Counted from the first letter of the stretch, positions 54,928 to 63,454 are shown. The stretch is DNA of 64,000 nt from Nocardioides coralli (GCF_019880385.1 NZ_CP082273.1:992001-1056000); one strand, 5' to 3'. Notes: generated by a model from the letters alone, not told the origin. A program made the numbers and translations.

Positions 54928-55782
54928 ATGCAGCTGCGGACACCCGCTTCCCTGGTCGCCACCGCCTCGCTGGTCTTGGCAGCGCTCCTCCCGACACCGG
55001 CGGACGCAGGCTCCAGGGCCGGCCGCTGGGCCGCCCCCGAGCAGGCCCCCATCACGCCGGGCGTCCAGATGTTCACCCGCGGTGCGCAGTGCACCGGCAA
55101 CTTCGTGTTCACCGACGCCGCGCGCCGCGTCTACGTCGGCTACGCCGCCCACTGCGCCGGCACGGGCGAGGCCACCGACATCAACGGCTGCCGCAACCCC
55201 TCGCTACCGCTGGGGACGAAGGTCCGCTTCGCCTCGGGGGCGACGGCGGCAACCGGCGGGACGACCGTGGGTCGCGGCCGGCTCGCCTACAGCTCGTGGG
55301 AGACGATGCAGGCCCTCGGTACGACGGGCCACCACATCTGCCACGGCAACGACTTCGCGCTGGTCCGCGTCGGGAGGAAGCACGAGGACAAGGTCAACCC
55401 GACCGTGCCGTTCTGGGGCGGCCCCACGGGCCTGGCCGGTGCGCCCGGCGCGGGCAGGCAGGTCCACAGCTGGGGCGAGTCGAGCCTGCGCCCCACCACC
55501 GTCCTCTCGCCCAAGACGGGGGTCTCGCTCGGGACCACCTACGGTGGCTGGGCCTTCGACGCCTACACGGCCACGCCCGGGGTCCCGGGCGACTCCGGCA
55601 GCGGCGTCCTCGACGACCGTGGACGCGCTGTCGGGAGTGTGTCCACGGTCGCCGTCGCCCCCTTCGCCGGCAGCAACGGCGTCGGCACCCTCAAGCGTGA
55701 GCTGGCCTTCGCCCAGCGGTGGTCGGGCATCCGGGGGCTGCGCCTCGTGAGGGGCACCGAGCCGTTCGCCGCCGTCCCGTGA
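54928..55782 (+). CDS. Secreted trypsin-fold serine protease (tandem paralogue)
   Basis: The 284-residue protein has a signal peptide (about 1-25) and the triad His75 (YAAHC), Asp142 (NDFALVRV) and Ser223 (GVPGDSGS). It shares long segments with its upstream neighbour, including ITPGVQMFT, AQCTGNFVFTD and a G-I-R-G-L ending, indicating local duplication. The Lys/Gly stretch is missing and Pro/Ala replace it. A perfect terminator separates the two genes, so expression is probably independent. Confidence 0.85.
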   Translation: MQLRTPASLVATASLVLAALLPTPADAGSRAGRWAAPEQAPITPGVQMFTRGAQCTGNFVFTDAARRVYVGYAAHCAGTGEATDINGCRNPSLPLGTKVRFASGATAATGGTTVGRGRLAYSSWETMQALGTTGHHICHGNDFALVRVGRKHEDKVNPTVPFWGGPTGLAGAPGAGRQVHSWGESSLRPTTVLSPKTGVSLGTTYGGWAFDAYTATPGVPGDSGSGVLDDRGRAVGSVSTVAVAPFAGSNGVGTLKRELAFAQRWSGIRGLRLVRGTEPFAAVP

Positions 55783-55795
55783 CACGCGACGAGGC

Positions 55796-55801
55796 TAGAT
55801 T
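55796..55801 (+). promoter_or_regulatory. -10 box TAGATT of the alkyltransferase-like gene
   Basis: TAGATT ends 6 nt before the GTG at 55808, giving a leaderless transcript. Confidence 0.5.
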
Positions 55802-55807
55802 CGGCGC

Positions 55808-56188
55808 GTGTCCCCACGCGTCGACCCGGAGGAGTACGTCGAGCTCGTGCTGCGGTGCGCCGAGCAGGTGCCGCGCGGCCGGGTGACGACGTACGGCGTC
55901 ATCGCCGAGGTGGTCGGCGCGCTGCTGGGTGGTGGGGGACCGCGCCAGGTGGGTGCGGTGATGGCCCGCCACGGTGGACCGGTCCCGTGGTGGCGGGTGG
56001 TCCGCTCCGACGGCTCGCTGCCGCCGAGCCACCAGGACGCGGCGCGGCAGGCCTACCTCGAGGAGGGCACGCCGCTGCGTCCGTCGGGCAACGTCGACCT
56101 GGCCCGGGCCCTGGTCAGGCCGACGCTCGCCGGGCGAGCTCGGCCAGCCGCGCCAGGGCCTGCGGGAAGATCTCGGCGGGAGGCGTGA
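55808..56188 (+). CDS. Alkyltransferase-like (ATL) protein of the MGMT family
   Basis: The 126-residue protein resembles the C-terminal DNA-binding domain of O6-alkylguanine transferases. The active-site P-C-H-R-V reads PWWRV at residues 60-64, so the acceptor Cys is Trp; ATL proteins with PWHRV bind O6-alkylguanine and recruit nucleotide excision repair instead. RVTTYGVIAEVVG and the arginine finger region are present. It converges with and overlaps the DUF1116 gene by 74 nt. Confidence 0.85.
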   Translation: MSPRVDPEEYVELVLRCAEQVPRGRVTTYGVIAEVVGALLGGGGPRQVGAVMARHGGPVPWWRVVRSDGSLPPSHQDAARQAYLEEGTPLRPSGNVDLARALVRPTLAGRARPAAPGPAGRSRREA

Positions 56189-57509
56189 CCAGCCCGGCGC
56201 CGACCTGACCCACCCCCGCCTCCTTGCCGGCCATGCCGGTGTTGATCTGGGGCAGGATGCCGGTCCGGCACACCCGGGTGACGTCGATGCCGGTGGGGAC
56301 GCCCTGGAAGTCGAGGACCGGCACCGACCAGCGGGGGTTCTCGGCGAGGGTGATCTCGTGCATCCGTCGCGTCGTGGCCAGCGCGTCGGGCACCGACCCG
56401 CCGACGAAGCGGACGATGGCCGGCGCGGTGGCCATGGCGAACCCGCCGATCCCGGCGGTCTCGGTGATGGCGGAGTCGCCGATGTCGGGGTTGGCGTCCT
56501 CGGGCCCGAAGTCGCCGAGGAAGAGGCCGTCGGCCAGCTGCGCGGGGCCGGTGAACCACTCGTCACCGGTGCCGGACACCTGGATCCCGAAGTCGGTCCC
56601 GTTGCGTGCCATGGCCACCACCATCGTGGACCCCGGCACGTCGCGACCCGCGTCGAGCGCGAGCTTGCAGGCAGGCATCGCCAGGTTGAGGAAGAAGTGG
56701 TCGTTGCCCCCCATGAAGCGCAGCGCCTCCGCGACGTCCGCGCCGTCGAAGCCGCTGGTGACCATGGCGGGGGAGAGGTCGCGCAGCAGCATCAGGGTGC
56801 CGGCCCGGTTGCGGTTGTGGGCCTCGTCGCCCATCTGCAGCATCTGGGTGAGGATGCCGGTGACGTCGACCGGGCCGGTCTGGCGCACGGCTGCCTGCAG
56901 CAGCGGCCCCAGCACCTCACTCATCCAGCGCAGCCGCTCGAGCACCTCCGGGCCGTAGGCGCCGTAGCGCAGGACCTTGCCCAGGCCCTCGTTGAGGGTG
57001 CAGTGCGTACGCCGACCCGTCGCCGGGTCCTCGAGGACGAACATCCACATGGACGGGGTGACCACGCCGGCCATCGGTCCCACCGCACCGCGGTGGTGGC
57101 ACGGCTCGAGGCTCACGCCGTCGCCGCGCTCCAGCAGCGCCATCGCCGAGTCGGGGTCCTCGGCGAGCCCCTCGAGGACGGCGCCCCCCAGGAGCGCGCC
57201 GCGCAGCGGGCCCGAGGCGCGGTCCCAGGTGATCGGGGGCCCGGCGTGGAGGAACTGCCCACGCTCCAGCCCGACCACCTCGGCAGCCGGAGCCACGTCG
57301 ACCAGGTGTGCGGTGACCCCGAGCATCGCCTCCACGGCGCGGCGGTTGGCGTCGTGGCGCCTCGGGTCGGCGGCGACGACCGCCAGGTCGGCCTCGGTGC
57401 CGGCCATCGGGGGTCGCCACGCGACCCGCTCCACCTCGACGGCCTGGCCGGCCACGGCCTCGGCGAGCAGGTCGGCACCGGCGGCGACGACGCGGTCGGG
57501 CGCCTTCAT
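56115..57509 (-). CDS. allG: DUF1116 protein, AllG-like oxamic transcarbamylase subunit
   Basis: The 464-residue protein matches DUF1116 (E. coli YlbE, renamed AllG), one of three subunits of oxamic transcarbamylase, which makes oxamate and carbamoyl phosphate from oxalurate in ureide catabolism. Conserved stretches include FLHAGPPITWDRASGP and GDEAHNRN. The ATG at 57509 overlaps the fdrA-like stop by 4 nt; a frame to 57896 is antisense to it. Its 3' end overlaps the convergent ATL gene by 74 nt. Order on this strand is allH-allF-allG. Confidence 0.78.
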   Translation of the reverse strand: MKAPDRVVAAGADLLAEAVAGQAVEVERVAWRPPMAGTEADLAVVAADPRRHDANRRAVEAMLGVTAHLVDVAPAAEVVGLERGQFLHAGPPITWDRASGPLRGALLGGAVLEGLAEDPDSAMALLERGDGVSLEPCHHRGAVGPMAGVVTPSMWMFVLEDPATGRRTHCTLNEGLGKVLRYGAYGPEVLERLRWMSEVLGPLLQAAVRQTGPVDVTGILTQMLQMGDEAHNRNRAGTLMLLRDLSPAMVTSGFDGADVAEALRFMGGNDHFFLNLAMPACKLALDAGRDVPGSTMVVAMARNGTDFGIQVSGTGDEWFTGPAQLADGLFLGDFGPEDANPDIGDSAITETAGIGGFAMATAPAIVRFVGGSVPDALATTRRMHEITLAENPRWSVPVLDFQGVPTGIDVTRVCRTGILPQINTGMAGKEAGVGQVGAGLVTPPAEIFPQALARLAELARRASA

Positions 57510-58879
57510 CGGCCACCTCCGCCGATCTCGAGGGCCCGGCGGGTGGCCGAGGCGTTGGACAGGTGGACCTCCGCGCCGGCCGCCACGAGTGCCGAGACCT
57601 GGCGTGGTCGGTCCTGGGGGTCGAGGCCGGTGCCGACGACGCTCACCACGACGGGAACGTCGAGGTCGGCCAGGACAGGGGCGAGGCCGGCGGCCGGGTC
57701 GGGCTCGGCGCCGTGGCCGAGTACGACGTCGAGCAGCAGCACCCCGGTCTCCGGGTCGGCGGCCGCGCGCCGGAGGTGCTCGAGCCTCAGGGTCGGGTCG
57801 ATCATGGGGTGGGCACGGCCCTCGGTGTAGTCGTCGTCGCCGAAGTCGACGAACGTGTGGCCCTCGCCCCCGGCGATCAGTCCAGCCTCGCTGCACAGGG
57901 TGCCCCCCACGAAGAGGCCGCGGACCAGCCCGCCGGAGCCCTCACGGGTCGAACCCTCGACCGGCCACGTCGGTACGTCGCTGCCGAGCCGTGCCAGCAC
58001 CCGCTCCGCCGCCGCGGTCAGGTCGGGACGGCCAGGCCCGAGGAGGGCCATCTCGACCGGGGTCGCGAGGCCGGCGGCGTACTCCTCCACGCGGGCGGCT
58101 ACCTCGTCGGCGGGGGGCTTGGAGACCAGCACGATCAGGTCGACCTCGTCGTCGGCGTCCAGCCGCCGCAGCGCCTCGAGGGTCGCCAGTCCGCCGACCT
58201 CGGCGGAGAGGTCGCGGCCCCCGACGCCGAGGGCGGAGCCGACGCCGACGCCGGCGTGGTCGAGCAGGGCGAGCAGCTGCTGGCAGCCGGTCCCGGAGGC
58301 GGCCACGATGCCGACCGGTCCCGGGCGTGTCGTGTTGGCGAACCCGAGCCCCACGCCACCGACCACCGCCGTGCCGCAGTCGGGGCCCATCACGAGCAGC
58401 TGCCGCTCTGCCGCGACCCGCTTGAGGGCCACCTCCTGCTCGAGGGGGACGTGGTCGCTGAAGACCATGACGTCGCACCCGGCGTCGAGGGCGTCCATCG
58501 CCTCGACCAGGGCCGAGGGGCCGGGCACCGAGACCAGGGCCAGGCCCGGACGTCCCGCGAGCGCGGCCGCCGTGGTCCGGGGCGGCTGCTCCTCCCGGGC
58601 ACCGGAGGGACCCCGGGCCGGTGCCAGGGCCCGGTCGACCGCGGCGAGCGCCTGGTCCAGGTCGCCGTCCTCGCCGAGGCGGAGGGCCACCACCATGTCG
58701 TTGGGCGAGGCCTCCGGGACGTCGAACCCCAGGCCCTCCAGGACCTCGAGGTTGAGGGGGGTCGCCATGGCGACCTGGGCGGTGAGGACCCCGGGGGTGC
58801 CCTGGACGTCACGGCTCACCTGGAGCAGGGTCACCGAGTCGGCGTAGGCACCGGGTCGCAGCTCGACGTGGTCGGTCAC
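57506..58879 (-). CDS. allF: FdrA-like protein, AllF oxamic transcarbamylase subunit
   Basis: The 457-residue protein resembles FdrA (AllF), a relative of succinyl-CoA synthetase alpha. Marks include VMGPDCGTAVVGGVGLGFAN (about residues 163-182), GIVAASGTGCQQL and a C-terminal VGGTLCSEA region. It lacks the last part of E. coli FdrA, which is about 555 residues, so it is somewhat short. It overlaps DUF1116 and DUF2877 genes by 4 nt each, giving a compact three-gene operon. Confidence 0.82.
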   Translation of the reverse strand: MTDHVELRPGAYADSVTLLQVSRDVQGTPGVLTAQVAMATPLNLEVLEGLGFDVPEASPNDMVVALRLGEDGDLDQALAAVDRALAPARGPSGAREEQPPRTTAAALAGRPGLALVSVPGPSALVEAMDALDAGCDVMVFSDHVPLEQEVALKRVAAERQLLVMGPDCGTAVVGGVGLGFANTTRPGPVGIVAASGTGCQQLLALLDHAGVGVGSALGVGGRDLSAEVGGLATLEALRRLDADDEVDLIVLVSKPPADEVAARVEEYAAGLATPVEMALLGPGRPDLTAAAERVLARLGSDVPTWPVEGSTREGSGGLVRGLFVGGTLCSEAGLIAGGEGHTFVDFGDDDYTEGRAHPMIDPTLRLEHLRRAAADPETGVLLLDVVLGHGAEPDPAAGLAPVLADLDVPVVVSVVGTGLDPQDRPRQVSALVAAGAEVHLSNASATRRALEIGGGGR

Positions 58880-59637
58880 GCAGCCTCCTGGAGCTGGTCG
58901 AGGGCGATGAGCGCGCCCTGGTGGAGGCCGGCGCCGGAGGTGGCGCCGACCCGGTGGAGGGCCCGGGCCCGGTCGGCTTCGTCGGGGGTCCCGAGCGCGG
59001 CCACCCAGGCGGCGTACTCGGGCAGCACCTCGCCGTGGGCCGCGCAGTCGAGCAGGGTCGCCGAGAGCAGCGTGGTGCGGGCAGCGTGTGCGCGGACCGC
59101 GTCGTCGACCTCGGGGGACGCGATCCCGGCCGCCCGGTGGAGCGCGACCCAGCCGGCGAGCACGTCGTCCCCGAGCGGGGTCAGCCCCTCACCACGCCCG
59201 ATCAGCCTCGGCACGGCAGCCGCGTCGATGCGGCGGTCGGGGAGGTGGGTGGCGACGAACCCGGCCACCGTGGTCGGGGGGGTGACCTGGACGGTGGCCG
59301 GGCACGCCGTGTTGCGCGGGAGCTCTCCGTCGCCGAGCCGCGGCACCCGGGGCGCCTCGAGGCGACCGACCGGCAGCGGTGTGCTGCCGAGGTGGAGCGT
59401 CCCACGCTCAAGGTACGCCGCCGGTCGTCCCGGCCGGTGGGGAACGGGCAAACCCTGTCCGGGGGGCAGCCGCAGTGCGTTGGGGACCCGGGTCACGCCG
59501 GTGGTGACCACGCCCACGCACCAGCCCCCGACGTCGACGTAGAGCGCCCCTCCGGTGTGGTGGAGGACCGGCAGCGGCCCGTCGGCGGCTGCCGACAGCC
59601 GGTCGCGCACACGCGGAGGTGCGGCGACGGGGATCAC
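58876..59637 (-). CDS. allH: DUF2877 protein, AllH oxamic transcarbamylase subunit
   Basis: The 253-residue protein matches DUF2877 (E. coli YlbF/AllH) with the segment RLIGRGEGLTPLGDDVLAGW near residues 149-168 and a C-terminal RVGATSGAGLHQGALIAL. It is the first gene of the operon. The GTG at 59637 is supported by a TAGCGT box 8 nt upstream; longer upstream frames are antisense to the PucR gene. It shares its upstream region with PucR. Confidence 0.8.
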   Translation of the reverse strand: MIPVAAPPRVRDRLSAAADGPLPVLHHTGGALYVDVGGWCVGVVTTGVTRVPNALRLPPGQGLPVPHRPGRPAAYLERGTLHLGSTPLPVGRLEAPRVPRLGDGELPRNTACPATVQVTPPTTVAGFVATHLPDRRIDAAAVPRLIGRGEGLTPLGDDVLAGWVALHRAAGIASPEVDDAVRAHAARTTLLSATLLDCAAHGEVLPEYAAWVAALGTPDEADRARALHRVGATSGAGLHQGALIALDQLQEAA

Positions 59638-59645
59638 GCTTACCG

Positions 59646-59651
59646 ACGCTA
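59646..59651 (-). promoter_or_regulatory. -10 box TAGCGT of the allH-allF-allG operon
   Basis: TAGCGT on the minus strand ends 8 nt before the GTG at 59637. It lies 13 bp from the inverted repeat at 59665-59693, so PucR binding there could affect it. Confidence 0.5.
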
Positions 59652-59664
59652 GTGCGCGGCCGAT

Positions 59665-59693
59665 ACGTTGGCGATGTGAGGTTGTGCCAACGT
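59665..59693. promoter_or_regulatory. Inverted-repeat operator candidate for PucR
   Basis: ACGTTGGC (59665-59672) and GCCAACGT (59686-59693) are perfect complements 13 nt apart, centre spacing 21 bp (two helical turns). It lies in the divergent region between allH and the PucR gene, the expected place for an autoregulated operator. Confidence 0.6.
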
Positions 59694-59715
59694 CGAGCGG
59701 ATTCGAGGGCAACTC

Positions 59716-60975
59716 GTGATAACCGACCATGAGGCCAGTGCCGCCCTCGCCCGCGTCGACGCCCTGCACACCGCGCTGACCCACATCGTGCTGGAGGGCG
59801 GTGACCTGGACCGGATCGCCGCCGAGGTCGCACGGGTGCTGGGGGCCGGTGTCCTGTTCTGCTCGACCGACGGCCGGGAGCGCGCGGGGCACCTCGACGA
59901 CGACCACCGCAGCGCCCTGGAGCGGGCCGACCTGGTCGACCCGACGGGCCGGGTCCGCGTCGAGCGGGTGGGGGCCGACGGCGCGCCGGTGGACCAGGGG
60001 GAGGTCCGCGCGGCGCGGGTCGCCGCGGGCGGCTCCGACCTCGGCCGGCTGGTGTGCGTGCGTCCCGGGGGTGCGATCCCCGAGGCCGACGTCCACGCCC
60101 TCGAACGCGCGGCCACCGTCGCGGCGCTGCTCATCACCCGCGAGGAGTCGATCACGGCCGTCGAGAACAAGTACCAGGGCGACTTCCTGCGCGAGCTGTT
60201 CGCCGGCCGGGCCCGCGACGCGACGTACGTCGAGGAGCACGCGGAGGCCTTCGGCTGGCACCTGGACCGGCCGTTGGTGGCCGTCGTCGCCGAGCTCGAC
60301 CCGCCGGACCCGGACGTGGAGCAGCCGACGAGCCTGGAACGACGTCGCTGGCAGAGCCGGTTCTCGGCGGCGTGGCGGCAGGTCACCCAGGCGGTCGATC
60401 CGGGGGTCCCCTCGGTGGACTTCTCCTCCGAGGTGGTCTCGCTGCTCCCGGTCACGGGCGCGGCGGAGGCCCACCCCGGCGAGGAGGTGGTCGGCCGGGC
60501 GGTGGCCGCCGTGGCCGGCGACAAGGGCGGCGGCCGGCGATCGTTCTCCGTGGGGGTCGGCCGGGTGGCCGCGTCCCTCGACGAGCTCGCCGACAGCTAC
60601 GGCCAGGCCCGCCGGGCGGTCGAGGTCGGCCGTCGGGTGCGGGGGACCGGCTCCACGACGTACTTCGACCAGCTGGGGCTGCACCGCCTGATCGCGCTGG
60701 TCCCCGACCAGGCCGAGCTGCGCGCCTTCGCCCACGACGTGCTCGGGCCGCTCGCCGAGCGCACCGCCGCGGCCGCCGACCTGCGCGAGACGCTGCAGGT
60801 GCTGCTCGACACCAACTTCAACGTCGCCGAGGCCGCGCGGCTGCAGTTCTTCCACTACAACACGATGCGCTACCGGGTCGGTAAGCTCGAGCGGCTGCTC
60901 GGGCCGCTGTCGTCGGACCCGCACCTGCGGCTCGACGTCGCCGTGGCGCTGCGTGTGCTGGAGATCAGCGGATGA
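59716..60975 (+). CDS. PucR-family transcriptional regulator
   Basis: The 419-residue protein has an N-terminal sensing region, a GGDEF-like central segment and a C-terminal PucR HTH (LLDTNFNVAEAARLQFFHYNTMRYRVGKLERLLG split across the recognition helix). PucR-type activators respond to purine catabolites such as allantoin. It is divergent from the oxamic transcarbamylase genes and overlaps the next gene by ATGA. The GTG start is 22 nt after the inverted repeat. Confidence 0.85.
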   Translation: MITDHEASAALARVDALHTALTHIVLEGGDLDRIAAEVARVLGAGVLFCSTDGRERAGHLDDDHRSALERADLVDPTGRVRVERVGADGAPVDQGEVRAARVAAGGSDLGRLVCVRPGGAIPEADVHALERAATVAALLITREESITAVENKYQGDFLRELFAGRARDATYVEEHAEAFGWHLDRPLVAVVAELDPPDPDVEQPTSLERRRWQSRFSAAWRQVTQAVDPGVPSVDFSSEVVSLLPVTGAAEAHPGEEVVGRAVAAVAGDKGGGRRSFSVGVGRVAASLDELADSYGQARRAVEVGRRVRGTGSTTYFDQLGLHRLIALVPDQAELRAFAHDVLGPLAERTAAAADLRETLQVLLDTNFNVAEAARLQFFHYNTMRYRVGKLERLLGPLSSDPHLRLDVAVALRVLEISG

Positions 60976-61748
60976 TTCTCGCCCACGACGACCTCGGCGC
61001 GGGGCCACCGGTGCTGTTGCTGCACTCGGGGGTGACCGACCGTCGCATGTGGGCGGACGTCGCACCCGCCCTTGCCGACGACTACCGCGTGGTGGCACCC
61101 GACCTGCGCGGCTTCGGTGACAGTCCGCTCCCGGGGGAGCACTTCACCGACGTGGCCGACCTGGTGGTGCTCCTGGACAACCTGGCCATCGACCGGGTCG
61201 CCGTCGTGGGGTCGTCGCTGGGTGGTCGGGTCGCCCTCGAGCTGGCCACGGCGCATCCCGAGCGGGTCTCGGCCTTGGTGCTGTGTGTGCCGCCCTGCGC
61301 GGCGTGCCGCTGACCGCGTCGGCGCGGGCCTTCGGGGAGGAGGAGGACGAACTGCTCGAGGCCGGCGACGTCGACGGGGCCGTGCGGCTCAACGTCGACA
61401 CCTGGCTGGGGCCGGAGGCGTCGCCCGGGACACGCGACCGGGTGTCGACCATGCAGCGACACGCGTTCGACGTCCAGCTGGCGGCGGAGGGGAGCACACC
61501 CGAGCCCGAGCGCGGCGTGGTGGACGTCGAGCTCGCCGCCCTCGACATCCCGGCGGTCGTCGTCGAGGGCGGACACGACATGGATCACTTCCGGGCGGTT
61601 GCACGGCTGCTGGCGACCCGGATCCCGGGGGCTCGGCACGTGACGCTCCCGTGGGCTGGTCACCTCCCGTCGGTCGAGCGGCCTGGGGGAGGCTGCTGCC
61701 CTGCTGAGGGAAGCACTGCGCGGTGTGGGGTCCGGCTTCGACGCCTGA
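60972..61748 (+). pseudogene. Frameshifted alpha/beta hydrolase
   Basis: The start (MILAHDDLGAGPPVLLLHSG, nucleophile GSSLGG) is in one frame and continues to a stop at 61313, but the hydrolase clearly carries on in the -1 frame from about 61280 (VPLTASARAFGEEEDELLE; VVVEGGHDM), and then returns to the first frame near a GGGGG run at 61685-61689 to end at a stop at 61748 (EALRGVGSGFDA). Two compensating single-base indels thus break the gene. Either a pseudogene or sequence errors. It overlaps PucR by ATGA and would have been 3-oxoadipate-lactonase-like. Confidence 0.7.
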
Positions 61749-61764
61749 CTGGACACGCTCACGG

Positions 61765-61786
61765 CCCCGCCCTGTGGTGGGCGGGG
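61765..61786. terminator. Bidirectional terminator hairpin
   Basis: CCCCGCCC (61765-61772), TGTGGT loop and GGGCGGGG (61779-61786) pair perfectly. It lies between the convergent hydrolase and DUF222 genes. Confidence 0.65.
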
Positions 61787-61798
61787 TGTGGGGCGGGG

Positions 61799-63217
61799 TC
61801 AATCTCGCGGAGGTGGGTGCTGCTCGGGCCGGCCGTCGTCCGCGGGATCGATCGCGGTGGTGCCGGTGTGGTCGCGGAGGTAGTGGTGGCCGTGGGGTGA
61901 GGTCCACCGGTAGGTGCCGGGTTCGGGGGTTTCGTAGTGCCAGTGGCCGTGGGTCTTGTGGCGGTGGTGGCGTCGGCACAGCGGCGCGATGCCGTGGCTG
62001 CAGGTGTGGGGCTGCTCGGCGTAGGGCCGGATGTGGTCGTGGTCGCAGCCGTGGGCCTCGGGGTGGAGGCGGCGGGCGGGTCGGGTGCAGTGGGGGAAGA
62101 CGCAGGTGAGGTCGCGCAGGGCCACGTGCTCGGTGATGCGGTGGGGGATCTCGTACTGGTCGACGTGGACGTGCTGGTTGAGGTCGATGACGGGCTGGAC
62201 CACCAGGTGGGTGTCGGGGTGGCCGCACCAGTCGCGGATCTGGGTGGCGGTGACCGGCTTGCGGGTGGTCTCGCAGCGACCGATCCCGTCGCCGGTGCTG
62301 GTGAGGGCGTCGGTGCTGAGGTGGAGGTAGAGCACCGTCTTGCGGACCGGTGTGCGGGTGGGGGCCGGGGGTTTCGTGGCTCGCTGCGCTCGCACCTCAA
62401 CCTCCGACCTCGAGCCCCCAGCCTCCGGCGGGGTGAGGTCGAGGGTGAGCTGGCGGCGGGCGAGCTCGCCGACCGCGAGGGCGCGGCGCTGGTCCAGGGT
62501 CGCCTCGGAGCCGAGGTCGGCCAGCTGGGTGGCCAGCCCACGCACGGCGTCGTCGAGGTCGATCGCGTCGGCCAGGTCGAGCTCGCCGGTGACGTAGGCG
62601 GTGCCGTCGAAGGAGACGTGGTTGCGGTCGACGGTGAAGTGCCGCCGGTCGAGGCCGTCGCGGCGGCGTTGTTCGGCCTGGTCGGGCATGAACCGGCCGA
62701 TCGCCTCCTCCACGAGCCGGTCCAGGGCCGTGGGGCGGATCTTGTGGGCCACCGGGGCGACGTGTTGGTCGACGAACGTGGCGGCTTCGGGGGTGAGGTC
62801 GGCGCCGATGGTGGCGTCGGCGACCCGGCGGGCCTTCCAGGCCGGCAGGTCCCCGGCCACCACCCGTGCCCACAGGCGGGGGAGTCGGTAGCGGAGCTCG
62901 ACGGCCTGGCCGAGGTAGTGCTTGCCGGCCTCGGTGGAGAGGCCGAGGGCGGCGGCGTACTCGGCGACGCTGAACTCTGCCACCAGGGGGGCGCCGGGGC
63001 CGGCGATCGGGATCACGCCTTCCAGGCCGGAGCGGAAGGTGTAGGTCTCGGCGTCCTGCACGCTCTCGGCGGGGTGGATGATCGCCCACTGCACCGCGAG
63101 CTGGAGCTTGCGGGCCTCGGCGCGGTCCGCGGCCGCGGTCTCGGCCCGCGCCGCCGCCAGCACCCCCGCAGCGTCATCCGGCAGGGTGCCGGGCTGCTCG
63201 GAGGTGGTGATCGCCAT
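61799..63217 (-). CDS. DUF222/HNH endonuclease (13E12 repeat type)
   Basis: The 472-residue protein has an N-terminal DUF222 domain (about 1-260) and a C-terminal HNH nuclease (about 380-435) with CVFPHC, HGCDHDHIRPY and LCRRHHRHKTHGHW, which fit the zinc and metal ligands. Such genes are multicopy in actinobacteria (13E12 family) and behave like mobile or selfish elements. Residues about 271-285 (EVRAQRATKPPA) are encoded by a repeat also found at 63412-63454, inserted in frame. Confidence 0.86.
   Translation of the reverse strand: MAITTSEQPGTLPDDAAGVLAAARAETAAADRAEARKLQLAVQWAIIHPAESVQDAETYTFRSGLEGVIPIAGPGAPLVAEFSVAEYAAALGLSTEAGKHYLGQAVELRYRLPRLWARVVAGDLPAWKARRVADATIGADLTPEAATFVDQHVAPVAHKIRPTALDRLVEEAIGRFMPDQAEQRRRDGLDRRHFTVDRNHVSFDGTAYVTGELDLADAIDLDDAVRGLATQLADLGSEATLDQRRALAVGELARRQLTLDLTPPEAGGSRSEVEVRAQRATKPPAPTRTPVRKTVLYLHLSTDALTSTGDGIGRCETTRKPVTATQIRDWCGHPDTHLVVQPVIDLNQHVHVDQYEIPHRITEHVALRDLTCVFPHCTRPARRLHPEAHGCDHDHIRPYAEQPHTCSHGIAPLCRRHHRHKTHGHWHYETPEPGTYRWTSPHGHHYLRDHTGTTAIDPADDGRPEQHPPPRD
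62365..62406. repeat. Dispersed repeat copy A inside the DUF222/HNH gene
   Basis: CCGGGGGTTTCGTGGCTCGC and the following 22 nt (TGCGCTCGCACCTCAACCTC...) match copy B at 63412-63454 at all but a few positions. It reads in frame in the gene, so it has become coding. Confidence 0.65.
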
Positions 63218-63287
63218 GACCCCTACTCAAGCACTCACCACTGACACCAACCCCCGTGGTTGAGCGGTTCTCCACACCCCGGACCAG

Positions 63288-63368
63288 GGTCTCGACAGGC
63301 TCGACCTCCGTGGGGTCGAGACGGTGTGAACGCCACGGAACTACACGCTGGTCGAGCCTGTCGAGACC
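63288..63368. repeat. 19-bp inverted repeat pair, REP/BIME-like
   Basis: GGTCTCGACAGGCTCGACC (63288-63306) and its exact complement GGTCGAGCCTGTCGAGACC (63350-63368) are 43 nt apart. Similar TCGACAGGCTCGACC palindromic units are common as intergenic repeats in Nocardioides and related genera, from memory. Confidence 0.65.
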
Positions 63369-63411
63369 ACCTCGACCGACGTGGCGTGGGGTCGAGGTGG
63401 CGTCGTACGCG

Positions 63412-63454
63412 CCGGGGGTTTCGAGGCTCGCTGGCGCTCGCACCTCAACCACCG
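63412..63454. repeat. Dispersed repeat copy B
   Basis: CCGGGGGTTTCGAGGCTCGC and the following bases repeat copy A at 62365-62406, with one extra base and two or three substitutions. It is intergenic, 153 nt before the permease start. Confidence 0.65.

Noticed and set aside
61799..63217. Prophage or group I intron homing endonuclease
   Set aside because: The HNH gene is the common DUF222/13E12 type; no phage or intron sequence surrounds it.
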